Positions 21,862-32,500 of a stretch of DNA of 64,000 nt are shown here, piece after piece; the first letter of the stretch is position 1, and each line of letters starts with the position of its first letter. Below the pieces are notes generated by a model that was given only the letters and a program-made list of their open reading frames with translations, did no database searches and was not told the DNA's origin. The DNA is from Pseudeuparius sepicola (taxonomy: Eukaryota; Arthropoda; Insecta; Coleoptera; Anthribidae). Location of the stretch: positions 50,653,223-50,717,222 of the forward strand of contig OY987303.1 of assembly GCA_963920635.1 (NCBI GenBank). The letters run 5' to 3'. The position numbers and the translations under genes are program-made.

Positions 21862-24137
21862 ATTGATGCCAACTTAGGATGGCGAAATTACCATTTGACA
21901 GTCCCAGTAAGTACTTCTTAAAATAATTTTACTATACCTGATATTATTATATAAGATTGGTCTTGATTGTTCTGAAGCTTCGAATTAAAGGTGACTTGAC
22001 GTTCGTTGTAATAAACTACCGAATTCATCAAAACTCCCCAACCGGTTTATTTACAAACGTGAGACTTCTTAGCCGATTTTCAATCATCTCCTCTCCGCTT
22101 TCATCAACCCCCCCACTAATTCACTCCTCGGCGAGAGTTTACAAAAATCTGGAAAATGGAGGTAATTCGCTTAAACTGCTTGCCATTAGCCGAACATCGA
22201 TTTCCCTTATCGTCCGGGCACTTTGTCGATTGATGCCAACTTAGGATGGCGAAATTACCAATTGACAGTCCCAGTAAGTACTTCTTAAAATAATTTTACT
22301 ATACCTGATATTATTATATAAGATTGGTCTTGATTGTTCTGAAGCTTCGAATTAAAGGTGACTTGACGTTCGTTGTAATAAACTACCGAATTCATCAAAA
22401 CTCCCCAACCGGTTTATTTACAAACGTGAGACTTCTTAGCCGATTTTCAATCATCTCCTCTCCGCTTTCATCAACCCCCCCACTAATTCACTCCTCGGCG
22501 AGAGTTTACAAAAATCTGGAAAATGGAGGTAATTCGCTTAAACTGCTTGCCATTAGCCGAACATCGATTTCCCTTATCGTCCGGGCACTTTGTCGATTGA
22601 TGCCAACTTAGGATGGCGAAATTACCAATTGACAGTCCCAGTGAGGACTTCTTAAAATAATTTTACTATACCTGATATTATTACATAAGATTGGTCTTGA
22701 TTGTTCTGAAGCTTCGAATTAAAGGTGACTTGACGTTCGTTGTAATAAACTACCGAATTCATCAAAACTCCCCAACCGGTTTATTTACAAACGTGAGACT
22801 TCTTAGCCGATTTTCAATCATCTCCTCTCCGCTTTCATCAACCCCCCCACTAATTCACTCCTCGGCGAGAGTTTACAAAAATCTGGAAAATGGAGGTAAT
22901 TCGCTTAAACTGCTTGCCATTAGCCGAACATCGATTTCCCTTATCGTCCGGGCACTTTGTCGATTGATGCCAACTTAGGATGGCGAAATTACCAATTGAC
23001 AGTCCCAGTGAGGACTTCTTAAAATAATTTTACTATACCTGATATTATTATATAAGATTGGTCTTGATTGTTCTGAAGCTTCGAATTAAAGGTGACTTGA
23101 CGTTCGTTGTAATAAACTACCGAATTCATCAAAACTCCCCAACCGGTTTATTTACAAACGTGAGACTTCTTAGCCGATTTTCAATCATCTCCTCTCCGCT
23201 TTCATCAACCCCCCCACTAATTCACTCCTCGGCGAGAGTTTACAAAAATCTGGAAAATGGAGGTAATTCGCTTAAACTGCTTGCCATTAGCCGAACATCG
23301 ATTTCCCTTATCGTCCGGGCACTTTGTCGATTGATGCCAACTTAGGATGGCGAAATTACCAATTGACAGTCCCAGTAAGTACTTCTTAAAATAATTTTAC
23401 TATACCTGATATTATTATATAAGATTGGTCTTGATTGTTCTGAAGCTTCGAATTAAAGGTGACTTGACGTTCGTTGTAATAAACTACCGAATTCATCAAA
23501 ACTCCCCAACCGGTTTATTTACAAACGTGAGACTTCTTAGCCGATTTTCAATCATCTCCTCTCCGCTTTCATCAACCCCCCCACTAATTCACTCCTCGGC
23601 GAGAGTTTACAAAAATCTGGAAAATGGAGGTAATTCGCTTAAACTGCTTGCCATTAGCCGAACATCGATTTCCCTTATCGTCCGGGCACTTTGTCGATTG
23701 ATGCCAACTTAGGATGGCGAAATTACCAATTGACAGTCCCAGTGAGGACTTCTTAAAATAATTTTACTATACCTGATATTATTATATAAGATTGGTCTTG
23801 ATTGTTCTGAAGCTTCGAATTAAAGGTGACTTGACGTTCGTTGTAATAAACTACCGAATTCATCAAAACTCCCCAACCGGTTTATTTACAAACGTGAGAC
23901 TTCTTAGCCGATTTTCAATCATCTCCTCTCCGCTTTCATCAACCCCCCCACTAATTCACTCCTCGGCGAGAGTTTACAAAAATCTGGAAAATGGAGGTAA
24001 TTCGCTTAAACTGCTTGCCATTAGCCGAACATCGATTTCCCTTATCGTCCGGGCACTTTGTCGATTGATGCCAACTTAGGATGGCGAAATTACCAATTGA
24101 CAGTCCCAGTGAGGACTTCTTAAAATAATTTTACTAT
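21862..24137. repeat. 367-bp tandem repeat array (6.2 copies)
   Basis: Units start at 21862, 22229, 22596, 22963, 23330, 23697 and 24064 (the last is a 74-bp fragment). Each begins ATTGATGCCAACTTAGGATG and includes a C-rich tract and GGTTTATTTACAAACGTGAG. Units are almost identical. They differ mainly at one site, reading CCCAGTAAGTACTT in units 1, 2 and 5 and CCCAGTGAGGACTT in units 3, 4, 6 and 7. The 95-codon frame repeated in every unit has no known similarity and is best treated as a by-product of the tandem array. Confidence 0.95.
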
Positions 24138-24484
24138 GTGTCGTATTTAAATCTTATATTTAGATAGCTTTTGGCACTTCCCTGACCGCCAAAACTACAA
24201 TGTTTGAGAATAATAATCCATCGGTAAGTAATTTTGTAATTTAAATTAACTTTTAAGGCTATGGACCAAAGTGGCATAGCAAGGGCGTCGCCAGCCGATG
24301 GCCAAGGGGGGGGGGGGCGACGGCTGGCGAAAGGGTCAGGGTATGAAACAAAAATCATTTTTTCTGTGAAAAATTTGTTATGGAACCATGACCATGACTA
24401 CTATTTGTTACGTAAAAAAGTTTTCTTGAAATCGGCATTAAAATGTCCCAAAATCGTCATTAAAAGCACAGAAATCGTACAATA

Positions 24485-24782
24485 ATGGGCTACATTATTG
24501 TATGATTTTTTCAATAAGTAGGCCTTGGCGAGATGTAAACATCAAACGTCAAACGCGGAGAAATCGCCCGTCAAAAGTGACCAAATATTCAAAACCCGGC
24601 CGATAAAGGCTCATTTAACTTTTCGTACACATTGCGAAATTGTTTCCTATAGAAGCGCAATCCTTCAGTATACATATTTTAGTGAATTTGAATATCAATA
24701 GATTTGTTGTGTAGGCTGCACAAGAAGCAGCAGTTTGGTTTTTCTGTCAGAAGGTGCCGTGTCTCATCATACTTGTCCTAGA
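24485..24782 (+). repeat. SINE-type repeat unit 1, 5' half
   Basis: AATAATGGGCTACATTATTG through GTCTCATCATACTTGTCCTAG matches 31105-31400 at high similarity, including CCAAATATTCAAAACCCGGC and TTTTCGTACACATTGCGAAA. In unit 2 this segment runs directly into a 5S-like region. Here it is cut by the retroelement, and the 5S-like part resumes at 30834. Confidence 0.8.
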
Positions 24783-24802
24783 TAATAAACGCCTCGATTA
24801 AA

Positions 24803-27800
24803 TTGCAACACTATCCAGATGCATGGAAAAGGTCCAAGGTTATACCAATACTAAAACCGGGAAAGGATGCCACCTTGCCGGAGAGTTACAGGCCGATAAG
24901 TCTCCTAAATACCCTTAGTAAGGTTACCGAGAGAGTACTATTATATAGATTAAACGATCTCCTAGATAGGCATAACATGGTGCCCCCGAATCAGTTTGGA
25001 TTTCGGCCGGGATCGGGGGCCGATATGTTAGTCTCTAAGGTGGCGCATGACATCACGGCGGGTTACAATGAGGGACAAAACACTGTCATGTTACAGATCG
25101 ACGTCGCCAAAGCCTTCGACCGGGTATGGCACGCCGGTCTGGTCCACAAACTCTCCCAGACGGAATTGCCCGATTACTTCATAAAATATTTGGCCAACTA
25201 TCTTTCGGGAAGGACACTTTCTGCGGTTTGCGGAGAGGGACAGTCCCGATACGCGCAAGTAAAGGCGGGGGTTCCGCAAGGGACTGTACTCGCTCCGCGT
25301 CTGTACACTTTGTATACGGCCGATCTCCCACGTTCGGAGGTGGTACAGGTGGCGATGTACGCAGACGATACTACCATTTTAGCAAAATCATTTTCTTCGG
25401 AAACCGCGGCTAGGAAGATCGATCGGTACATCTCCGCCCTAACACCTTACCTCCGGGCATGGAAGATTAAAATAAACCCTGATAAAAGCGCGGTAACAAA
25501 TTTCTACAAAAAAATCACCAATACGAAAATTGTCAGACCAATAATTATTGACGGAAGGGCGGTTCCGATTGGGAGGAAAACGAATTATTTAGGCGTAACA
25601 CTAGATAGAGCCCAAGCAGCATTTTTAGTCGCCGTTACGTTCCGGCGACTTTTGTTTGCAACTTTAAAGTTGTGATTACTACTGATAGGAACGTAATTAC
25701 TACGTTCCTATTACGTCCCTGCGACCAAAATGGGGAACATTTTGAGGGTGATAGATACGTAAAGGCGACCACCTAACAACTTACACCACTACGACGCGCT
25801 TACGTTCCGGCAACGTGGTGGAGACGTAGCAGCGTGGTCACCGCTACTTTGTTGGATTTGTTTGCTTCTTTACATTCGCGTCCTCGCCTTTTCTTTGTCT
25901 AAATAATTAAAAAAGTATTCTAGCCCAGCATCTTCCGTCATTTTTCAATAACCGTGGAAAATGGAAGTACCTAATATTTATTTTTAACTCATATCTATGA
26001 ATAATGGTAGGTATAAAAAAGGTATTAATTTGCTGATTTATTTCTCGTTGCTAGATTCAAGAAACTAAAACGATTGAAAATTTTCTGTCAAATATGACGT
26101 TGATAGATTGAAAAGTAACAACGCGCCCTCTCAAAATGCATGTTTTCACACTTTTTTATCGGGAGGATAAATTACGAAAATGTGCGAAATTACCTAAAAA
26201 TGCTGAAAAATGTTTTTTTAATATTTCTATAAGTTATACGAGTTCATTTTTGCTCAATTTTCCCTTTTTTGGGACAATTTTGAAGAAATAACTATTTCAG
26301 TACCAAAGGAAATTGGCATTTGATATTAATGGCGTCTATCATGTTATAAGAAAATATGGCGTAATTTTCAGTAATTACTTCTAAGTATTATTTACCTTAA
26401 AATGGGTGTTTGAAGGCTTTGCCACTTAACTGGTAGTAACGGCAACTAGACTTTTTTCACTTTAAGGTAATTCCTACCTTTAAGACGAAAATTAGTTTTA
26501 GATATTTTAAACTCTAAAGTCCCAATTACTACAAGAGAACTTCAAAGTTCCAGAAGCTTCGTTTAAGTTCCGAATGCTACTACTAGGTCTCATTTGGAAC
26601 TTTAACCTATAATTTTTATATGAGACTGTTATTTTCAGCCGGTATGTTTTGTGCTATGTTTCGAAATGTTGATATTTAAAATTATAGCCACTCAATAGAA
26701 GCGTTTTGTAATTTTGTATTGAAGACAAGTGCTCCTGTTTCGATTTGTTTCATCCAACTGCTGCTTTAATTTTCTATAAAATATGAATGTGTCTCTATAA
26801 TTTTTCTTCTATCTAATGGCTGACATTTTCATCACTTCGCAAAAACGACCCAATCCTTCAAACGATTGTAAGGAACTAAATGTAGTTTCCATTTTGGTCC
26901 CTATAGAAGTGACAGTTACCTTAAAGTATTTTTTTGTAGTAATTGGAACTTTCTAGTAATTTTAAAATGGAGTGGGAAGTAAAACTTACCATACAGTAGT
27001 TTTCTCGAGTAGCGGGAAAGTTAATTTCACTTTAAATATGACTATATAGTTCCGTAACTTTGGAGGTATTTCTAAAGTCGCTAAGATGTAGAAGTTACTT
27101 TCACCGTTAACCATAAAGTAATGAAAACTTTAAAGTGATAAACAAGTAACACGACAAAGTAATTGTGACCATTGAATATAACTTTAGAGTTAACGTGACT
27201 TTAACGTAATTTTGCATAGTGAGAATTCCGTTCCAGATACTTCAAAAACTACTTAGAAGTACTGAAACCATAAAGTTCCAACTTGTAGTAATAATTACTA
27301 TGTAATTACTCATACTTTCTCAATATAAGTAATAAAAACTAATAAGTCGATTTTTAAGTAATAATTAGGTAATAACTACTTATTCAAAGTTCCCGTCTCA
27401 GTCACCGCAACTTTAATGCTGCTTGGGAGGACTCCGTTTTGTTCCTCATATAAAATCAGTGATACAACGAGTTTCGATGGCCACAAGAAAACTGTATCCC
27501 CTAGTTTGCAGACGTAGCGTTCTGTCTTCTGCCAACAAACTCCAGATGTATAAAGTAATTTTCAGACCTATCATGACCTATGCTTGCCCCGCTTGGCAGA
27601 TGGCGTCCAAAACCGCTAAGTTACCCTTGCAAATACAGCAAAACAAATTTATAAGAATGGCCCTGGGTCTTTCAAGATACACGAGGATAGTAGAGTTGCA
27701 CGAAAGAGCGGAACTACCTATGATAAGCGATTATATGACCGAGTTAGCAGACAAGTTTTTTTCGCTTTCGCGTGTCTCAAAATCCGTCATCAAATTATGT

Positions 27801-27812
27801 TTTGAACGTTAG
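24803..27812 (+). pseudogene. Non-LTR retroelement reverse transcriptase, split by a TIR element
   Basis: The first part (24803-25610) carries the RT domain: WKRSKVIPILKPGKD, SYRPISLLNTLSKVTERVLL, NQFGFRPGSGADML, LQIDVAKAFDRVWH (catalytic D), GVPQGTVLAPRLYTLYTADL and the YADD box (VAMYADDTTIL). The frame is broken after NYLGVTLD by the element at 25611-27427. It resumes at 27430 in the same sense with LRFVPHIKSVIQRVS, then MTYACPAWQ, and ends near 27812. The order and motifs fit Jockey/R1-group elements that copy RNA into DNA at a nicked target. The 5' half of the ORF is missing and the frame is interrupted, so no active enzyme is made. The coding region is distinctly more GC-rich than its surroundings. 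Confidence 0.9.
25611..27427. mobile_element. 1.8-kb TIR element with 2-bp TSD inside the reverse transcriptase
   Basis: The left end CCCAAGCAGCATT and the right end AATGCTGCTTGGG are perfect 13-bp inverted repeats, flanked by AG (25609-25610 and 27428-27429). Removing the element and one AG restores the RT reading frame (codons for LDRGLRFV), which confirms the borders. The interior has no recognisable transposase. It is packed with short symmetric motifs such as ACTTTAAAGT, AAAGTTAC/GTAACTTT and AGTAATTA, most densely over 26860-27400. A 2-bp non-TA duplication is unusual; I do not assign a superfamily. Confidence 0.85.
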
Positions 27813-30660
27813 AAACGTGCAAGGTAGGCATATCAAACACAAATACCCACACCAGGGGCTGCCGATTTATTTTGAGCCCCCTTAGGCCTCTTCTGTTGTT
27901 AATAACACTTTTTTTCTATTGTTACCATTGGTTAAAACACCAAAAATAAGCCAATAATTCCCACTTATATCAGTCCGTTCTATCAAAGAAAATAGTACTA
28001 CGCACTATTTTCTTTGGTTCTATGCGCGCCGGCCAAACCCACTTCAACCCGTGGGGCTGACGGTGGGGGAGCCGTCGGGGCGCGCCCGGCGGGGCTTGGG
28101 GCTACGTCGGTGGCACACAGGTGCCATGGGCGTGTCCCGTAGCCTTGCGGAGCGCGCCTCGGGGACCCTTCTGCCGCCACTCGTCCGCGCGGCGGTCTGC
28201 GGTTTTGGCAGGGAGGTCGCGGACTCGCGTTTTCCCGGTCGCCGTGGTCTGCCGAGGGGGCAGAAAAGCCTCTGACCGGTGCGATCGCTTTCGCATGTCT
28301 CAAAATCCGTCAACAAATTATGTTTTGAACGTTAGAAACGTGCAAGGTAGACATATCAAACACAAATACCCACACCAGGGGCTGCCGATTTATTTTGAGC
28401 CCCCTTAGGCCTCTTCTGTTGTTAATAACACTTTTTTTCTATTGTTACCATTGGTTAAAACACCAAAAATAAGCCAATAATTCCCACTTATATCAGTCCG
28501 TTCTATCAAAGAAAATAGTACTACGCACTATTTTCTTTGGTTCTATGCGCGCCGGCCAAACCCACTTCAACCCGTGGGGCTGACGGTGGGGGAGCCGTCG
28601 GGGCGCGCCCGGCGGGGCTTGGGGCTACGTCGGTGGCACACAGGTGCCATGGGCGTGTCCCGTAGCCTTGCGGAGCGCGCCTCGGGGACCCTTCTGCCGC
28701 CACTCGTCCGCGCGGCGGTCTGCGGTTTTGACAGGGAGGTCGCGGAGTCGCGTTTTCCCGGTCGCCGTGGTCTGCCGAGGGGGCAGAAAAGCCTCTGACC
28801 GGTGCGATCGCTTTCGCATGTCTCAAAATCCGTCAACAAATTATGTTTTGAACGTTAGAAACGTGCAAGGTAGACATATCAAACACAAATACCCACACCA
28901 GGGGCTGCCGATTTATTTTGAGCCCCCTTAGGCCTCTTCTGTTGTTAATAACACTTTTTTTCTATTGTTACCATTGGTTAAAACACCAAAAATAAGCCAA
29001 TAATTCCCACTTATATCAGTCCGTTCTATCAAAGAAAATAGTACTACGCACTATTTTCTTTGGTTCTATGCGCGCCGGCCAAACCCACTTCAACCCGTGG
29101 GGCTGACGGTGGGGGAGCCGTCGGGGCGCGCCCGGCGGGGCTTGGGGCTACGTCGGTGGCACACAGGTGCCATGGGCGTGTCCCGTAGCCTTGCGGAGCG
29201 CGCCTCGGGGACCCTTCTGCCGCCACTCGTCCGCGCGGCGGTCTGCGGTTTTGACAGGGAGGTCGCGGACTCGCGTTTTCCCGGTCGCCGTGGTCTGCCG
29301 AGGGGGCAGAAAAGCCTCTGACCGGTGCGATCGCTTTCGCATGTCTCAAAATCCGTCAACAAATTATGTTTTGAACGTTAGAAACGTGCAAGGTAGACAT
29401 ATCAAACACAAATACCCACACCAGGGGCTGCCGATTTATTTTGAGCCCCCTTAGGCCTCTTCTGTTGTTAATAACACTTTTTTTCTATTGTTACCATTGG
29501 TTAAAACACCAAAAATAAGCCAATAATTCCCACTTATATCAGTCCGTTCTATCAAAGAAAATAGTACTACGCACTATTTTCTTTGGTTCTATGCGCGCCG
29601 GCCAAACCCACTTCAACCCGTGGGGCTGACGGTGGGGGAGCCGTCGGGGCGCGCCCGGCGGGGCTTGGGGCTACGTCGGTGGCACACAGGTGCCATGGGC
29701 GTGTCCCGTAGCCTTGCGGAGCGCGCCTCGGGGACCCTTCTGCCGCCACTCGTCCGCGCGGCGGTCTGCGGTTTTGACAGGGAGGTCGCGGACTCGCGTT
29801 TTCCCGGTCGCCGTGGTCTGCCGAGGGGGCAGAAAAGCCTCTGACCGGTGCGATCGCTTTCGCATGTCTCAAAATCCGTCAACAAATTATGTTTTGAACG
29901 TTAGAAACGTGCAAGGTAGACATATCAAACACAAATACCCACACCAGGGGCTGCCGATTTATTTTGAGCCCCCTTAGGCCTCTTCTGTTGTTAATAACAC
30001 TTTTTTTCTATTGTTACCATTGGTTAAAACACCAAAAATAAGCCAATAATTCCCACTTATATCAGTCCGTTCTATCAAAGAAAATAGTACTACGCACTAT
30101 TTTCTTTGGTTCTATGCGCGCCGGCCAAACCCACTTCAACCCGTGGGGCTGACGGTGGGGGAGCCGTCGGGGCGTGCCCGGCGGGGCTTGGGGCTACGTC
30201 GGTGGCACACAGGTGCCATGGGCGTGTCCCGTAGCCTTGCGGAGCGCGCCTCGGGGACCCTTCTGCCGCCACTCGTCCGCGCGGCGGTCTGCGGTTTTGA
30301 CAGGGAGGTCGCGGACTCGCGTTTTCCCGGTCGCCGTGGTCTGCCGAGGGGGCAGAAAAGCCTCTGACTGGTGCGATCGCTTTCGCGTGTCTCAAAATCC
30401 GTCAACAAATTATGTTTTGAACGTTAGAAACGTGCAAGGTAGGCATATCAAACACAAATACCCACACCAGGGGCTGCCGATTTATTTTGAGCCCCCTTAG
30501 GCCTCTTCTGTTGTTAATAACACTTTTTTTTCTATTGTTACCGTTGGTTAAAACACCAAAAATAAGCTAATAATTCCCACTTATATCAGTCCGTTCTATC
30601 AAAGAAAATAGTACTACGCACTATTTTCTTTGGTTCTATGCGCGCCGGCCAAACCCACTT
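27762..30660 (+). repeat. 523-bp tandem array: retroelement 3' end plus GC-rich segment
   Basis: Units start at 27762, 28285, 28808, 29331, 29854 and 30377. The last is a 284-bp fragment. Each unit has the final codons of the RT frame (CGCTTTCGCGTGTCTCAAAA), an AT-rich 3'-UTR-like part, a 13-bp perfect hairpin (CAAAGAAAATAGT, loop ACTACGC), and then a GC-rich block of about 260 bp from CGCGCCGGCC. The last fragment lacks the GC block and runs into the unique 3' end and (TAAC)n tail. Units differ by a handful of substitutions. Long open frames on both strands of the GC block are a composition effect. Confidence 0.95.
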
Positions 30661-30833
30661 ATATCAATATAAAGAGGGTGAATACTCGGGGCCCGACCAT
30701 CTGGCGCCCCGGCTGCGTCCGCGCCGGTAGTCAAGCAAGAGCAACAAAGCGCATTGTAAAGCAAGACAGTAAATTAACACCCTTGTCTAAATTTAGTAGG
30801 AAATAAAGAGATGTTGTAACTAACTAACTAACT

Positions 30834-30905
30834 AGGTAGAGCGATCGTCAAAGTCAAGCAACGCCGCGCGTAGTCGGTTCATGGACGGGTGATCCCTTAA
30901 TATTA
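30834..30905 (+). ncRNA. 5S-rRNA-like segment, unit 1 (SINE promoter)
   Basis: The sequence GAGCGATCGTCAAAGTCAAG, then CAACGCCGCGCG, then GGTTCATGGACGGGTGATCC aligns by eye to the middle and 3' part of eukaryotic 5S rRNA (CCGATCACCGAAGTTAAGCA ... GGTTAGTACTTGGATGGGTG). These are the A-box and C-box regions that form the internal RNA polymerase III promoter. The 5' third is not clearly 5S-like. It is most likely the promoter part of a 5S-derived SINE rather than a functional 5S gene. It lies exactly at the 3' border of the retroelement. Confidence 0.65.
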
Positions 30906-30961
30906 TTTTCTTACCTAATAAAACATTTTTTTTTCTATTTTAAAAAAAATATAATATGTAG

Positions 30962-31073
30962 CTCGGCACTGAAGTTCTTTTTATGACTCATGTGGTTTAT
31001 TTGCCTCGGCCAGAGGCCTCAGCAACTAAACTCCACATGAGTCATAAAAAGTTGAACTTCAGTGCCTTGGTAC
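30962..31073. repeat. Hairpin in SINE-type unit 1
   Basis: GGCACTGAAGTTCTTTTTAT with GACTCATGTGG is answered by the inverted CCACATGAGTCATAAAAAGT with TGAACTTCAGTGCC. The stem is about 35 bp, with a loop of about 40 nt that includes GGCCAGAGGCC. Confidence 0.85.
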
Positions 31074-31394
31074 ATAAATAACTATTTTTTGAAATCGGCA
31101 GTAAAGTAGCCCATTATTGTACGATTTTTTCAATAAGTTGGCTTTGGGGAGGTGTAAACATCAAACGTTAGACGCGGATGCATCGCGCGTCAAAAGTGAC
31201 CAAATATTCAAAACCCGGCCACAAAAGGCCCATTTTACTTTTCGTACACATTGCGAAATTGTTACCTATACCAGCGCAATCTTTCAATATAAATATTTTA
31301 GTAGGTTTGAATATCAAGAGATTTGCTGTGGAGGCTGCACAACAGGCAGCAATTTGGTTTGTCTGTTCGAAGACGCCGTGTCTTATCTTACTTG

Positions 31395-31465
31395 ACCTAG
31401 GTAGAGCGATCATCAAAGTTAAGCAACGCCGCGCGCCGTTGGTTCATGACCGGGTGATCCCTTAT
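31395..31465 (+). ncRNA. 5S-rRNA-like segment, unit 2
   Basis: GAGCGATCATCAAAGTTAAG, CAACGCCGCGCGCCGTTGG and TTCATGACCGGGTGATCC match the 5S rRNA A-box to C-box region better than unit 1 does (AAAGTTAAGCAACGCC is the clearest block). Followed 25-35 bp later by a run of T. Expected role: internal polymerase III promoter of a SINE. Confidence 0.65.
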
Positions 31466-31528
31466 GATTATTTTCTTGCCTAATAAAACTTTTTTTTTTT
31501 CCGATTTCAAAAAAATATATAATATGTA

Positions 31529-31640
31529 CCTCGGCACTGAAGTTCTTTTTATGACTCATGTGGTTTATTTGCCTCAGGCAGAGGCCTCGGCAACTAAATT
31601 CCACATAAGTCATAAAAAGTTGAACTTCAGTGCCTTGGTA
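31529..31640. repeat. Hairpin in SINE-type unit 2
   Basis: This is the same stem-loop as 30962-31073: CGGCACTGAAGTTCTTTTTA on the left, and ATAAAAAGTTGAACTTCAGT then GCC on the right, around GGCAGAGGCC. Confidence 0.85.
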
Positions 31641-31860
31641 CATAAATAACTATTAACGAAAAAAGAAAAACTGATATCTATATCTTAAGAAGTCGAGTGT
31701 CCCGCGACGCTCACTCTTTTTGAATACATGCACTGATAGAATTGTATTCAATAAGATTTGTTAATATTTAAGAAATGGGTTATTACCGAAAATTCTCTAA
31801 TGAATATTTATTAACAATTAACAAATCATTTACTAGAAAGCATATTTATGAAATACCTAT

Positions 31861-31897
31861 AAAAAATGATTTATTAATATTTAATAAATCATTTTTT
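31861..31897. repeat. 17-bp perfect AT palindrome
   Basis: The arms AAAAAATGATTTATTAA and TTAATAAATCATTTTTT surround a 3-nt TAT loop within the distal, otherwise featureless part of the hAT composite (31660-32450). Confidence 0.8.
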
Positions 31898-32500
31898 GTT
31901 TGTCGTATCATATATCACCTCATTTTCTCAATTTTCTCAAACTATGAATGAATAAAAATATAAAAAAAATAATTTAAGTAGAAATATAATGAATAATAAA
32001 GAAAACAATCATTTAAAAAATATTTTTTTAATTTTTTTATTACAGACATATTGTATATTATAATAAATTTAATTTATGCAACCATATTCAATTGTAATAA
32101 ATATTTGTTTGTCTCGAAGAAACTTTTGAAAAGAGTTTTAATAAATCTAGGTTATTACTCCCGAATTCCCAAATAAATCCTTTTCTATCAGTGTGTATGT
32201 ATGTACGTACTTTCCTTGTAGGTACGGTACCTGCTGAGCCAACTTAATGTAGGTGTAATGTCTTCAATTTCACTCGCATATATGAAAATAATAGAAAGCT
32301 AAATTTTGATTTACTCACAAGCTCAAAGCTCACATTTATTTATATTTTACAAAAACAACTGACATTATTTTACGGAAAATACGAAAGTTAAGCGCAGTGA
32401 CTGAGTGACTCACCAAAAAACTTTCTAGATTTTTTTTAATCCTCTAGGGGGGTGCAGCTGCCCCTCCCTGCCCCTCTTTGGCGACGCCCTTGTGGCATAG

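Larger units (their letters stand above)
24783..30833 (+). mobile_element. 5'-truncated non-LTR retroelement (Jockey/R1-like) inserted in the SINE unit
   Basis: Comparison with unit 2 (31400) shows foreign DNA from just after TTGTCCTAG at 24782 to just before GGTAGAGCGATC at 30834. It contains reverse transcriptase coding sequence at its 5' side and ends in a short (TAAC)n tail (30815-30833), as expected of a target-primed non-LTR element. CTAG at both borders may be a short target duplication. The copy is 5'-truncated (no ORF1 or endonuclease) and enlarged by a nested TIR element and a tandem array. Confidence 0.8.
31080..31650 (+). repeat. SINE-type repeat unit 2 (uninterrupted)
   Basis: This is the intact copy of the unit broken at 24782/30834: 5' body (31105-31400), 5S-like promoter region (31395-31465), AATAAAAC followed by a T run (31488-31500, a possible polymerase III stop), then the 3' hairpin (31529-31640). 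Equivalent points in the two units are about 573 bp apart at their 3' parts, so they form a tandem pair. Confidence 0.75.
24280..32492. mobile_element. 8.2-kb hAT-type composite with 8-bp TSD
   Basis: The left end CAAGGGCGTCGCC and right end GGCGACGCCCTTG are perfect 13-bp inverted repeats of the CARGGGCGT-type hAT end. They are flanked by TGGCATAG on both sides (24272-24279 and 32493-32500). No hAT transposase was recognised inside. The interior is filled by a 5S-like SINE repeat, a non-LTR retroelement and its tandem array, so it is a non-autonomous hAT that became a landing pad. Confidence 0.85.

Noticed and set aside
21957..24079. Six identical 95-codon frames as a tandem gene family
   Set aside because: They come from the 367-bp tandem repeat, show no recognisable protein pattern, and their identity reflects the DNA repeat.
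27998..30500. Multiple overlapping 64-108-codon frames on both strands
   Set aside because: Product of the GC-rich part of the 523-bp array; stops are rare in GC-rich DNA and frames exist on both strands at once.
27762..30660. CRISPR array or bacterial contamination
   Set aside because: Units are 523 bp with no repeat/spacer alternation, and the array is continuous with retroelement coding sequence and eukaryotic repeats.
30834..31465. Functional 5S rRNA gene
   Set aside because: Only the middle and 3' part resembles 5S; the first third and the closing stem are missing, and it is part of a dispersed repeat.
31117..31483. Frames of 82-101 codons in the SINE-type unit
   Set aside because: They span the 5S-like promoter region and hairpin on both strands and are not conserved as frames in unit 1.
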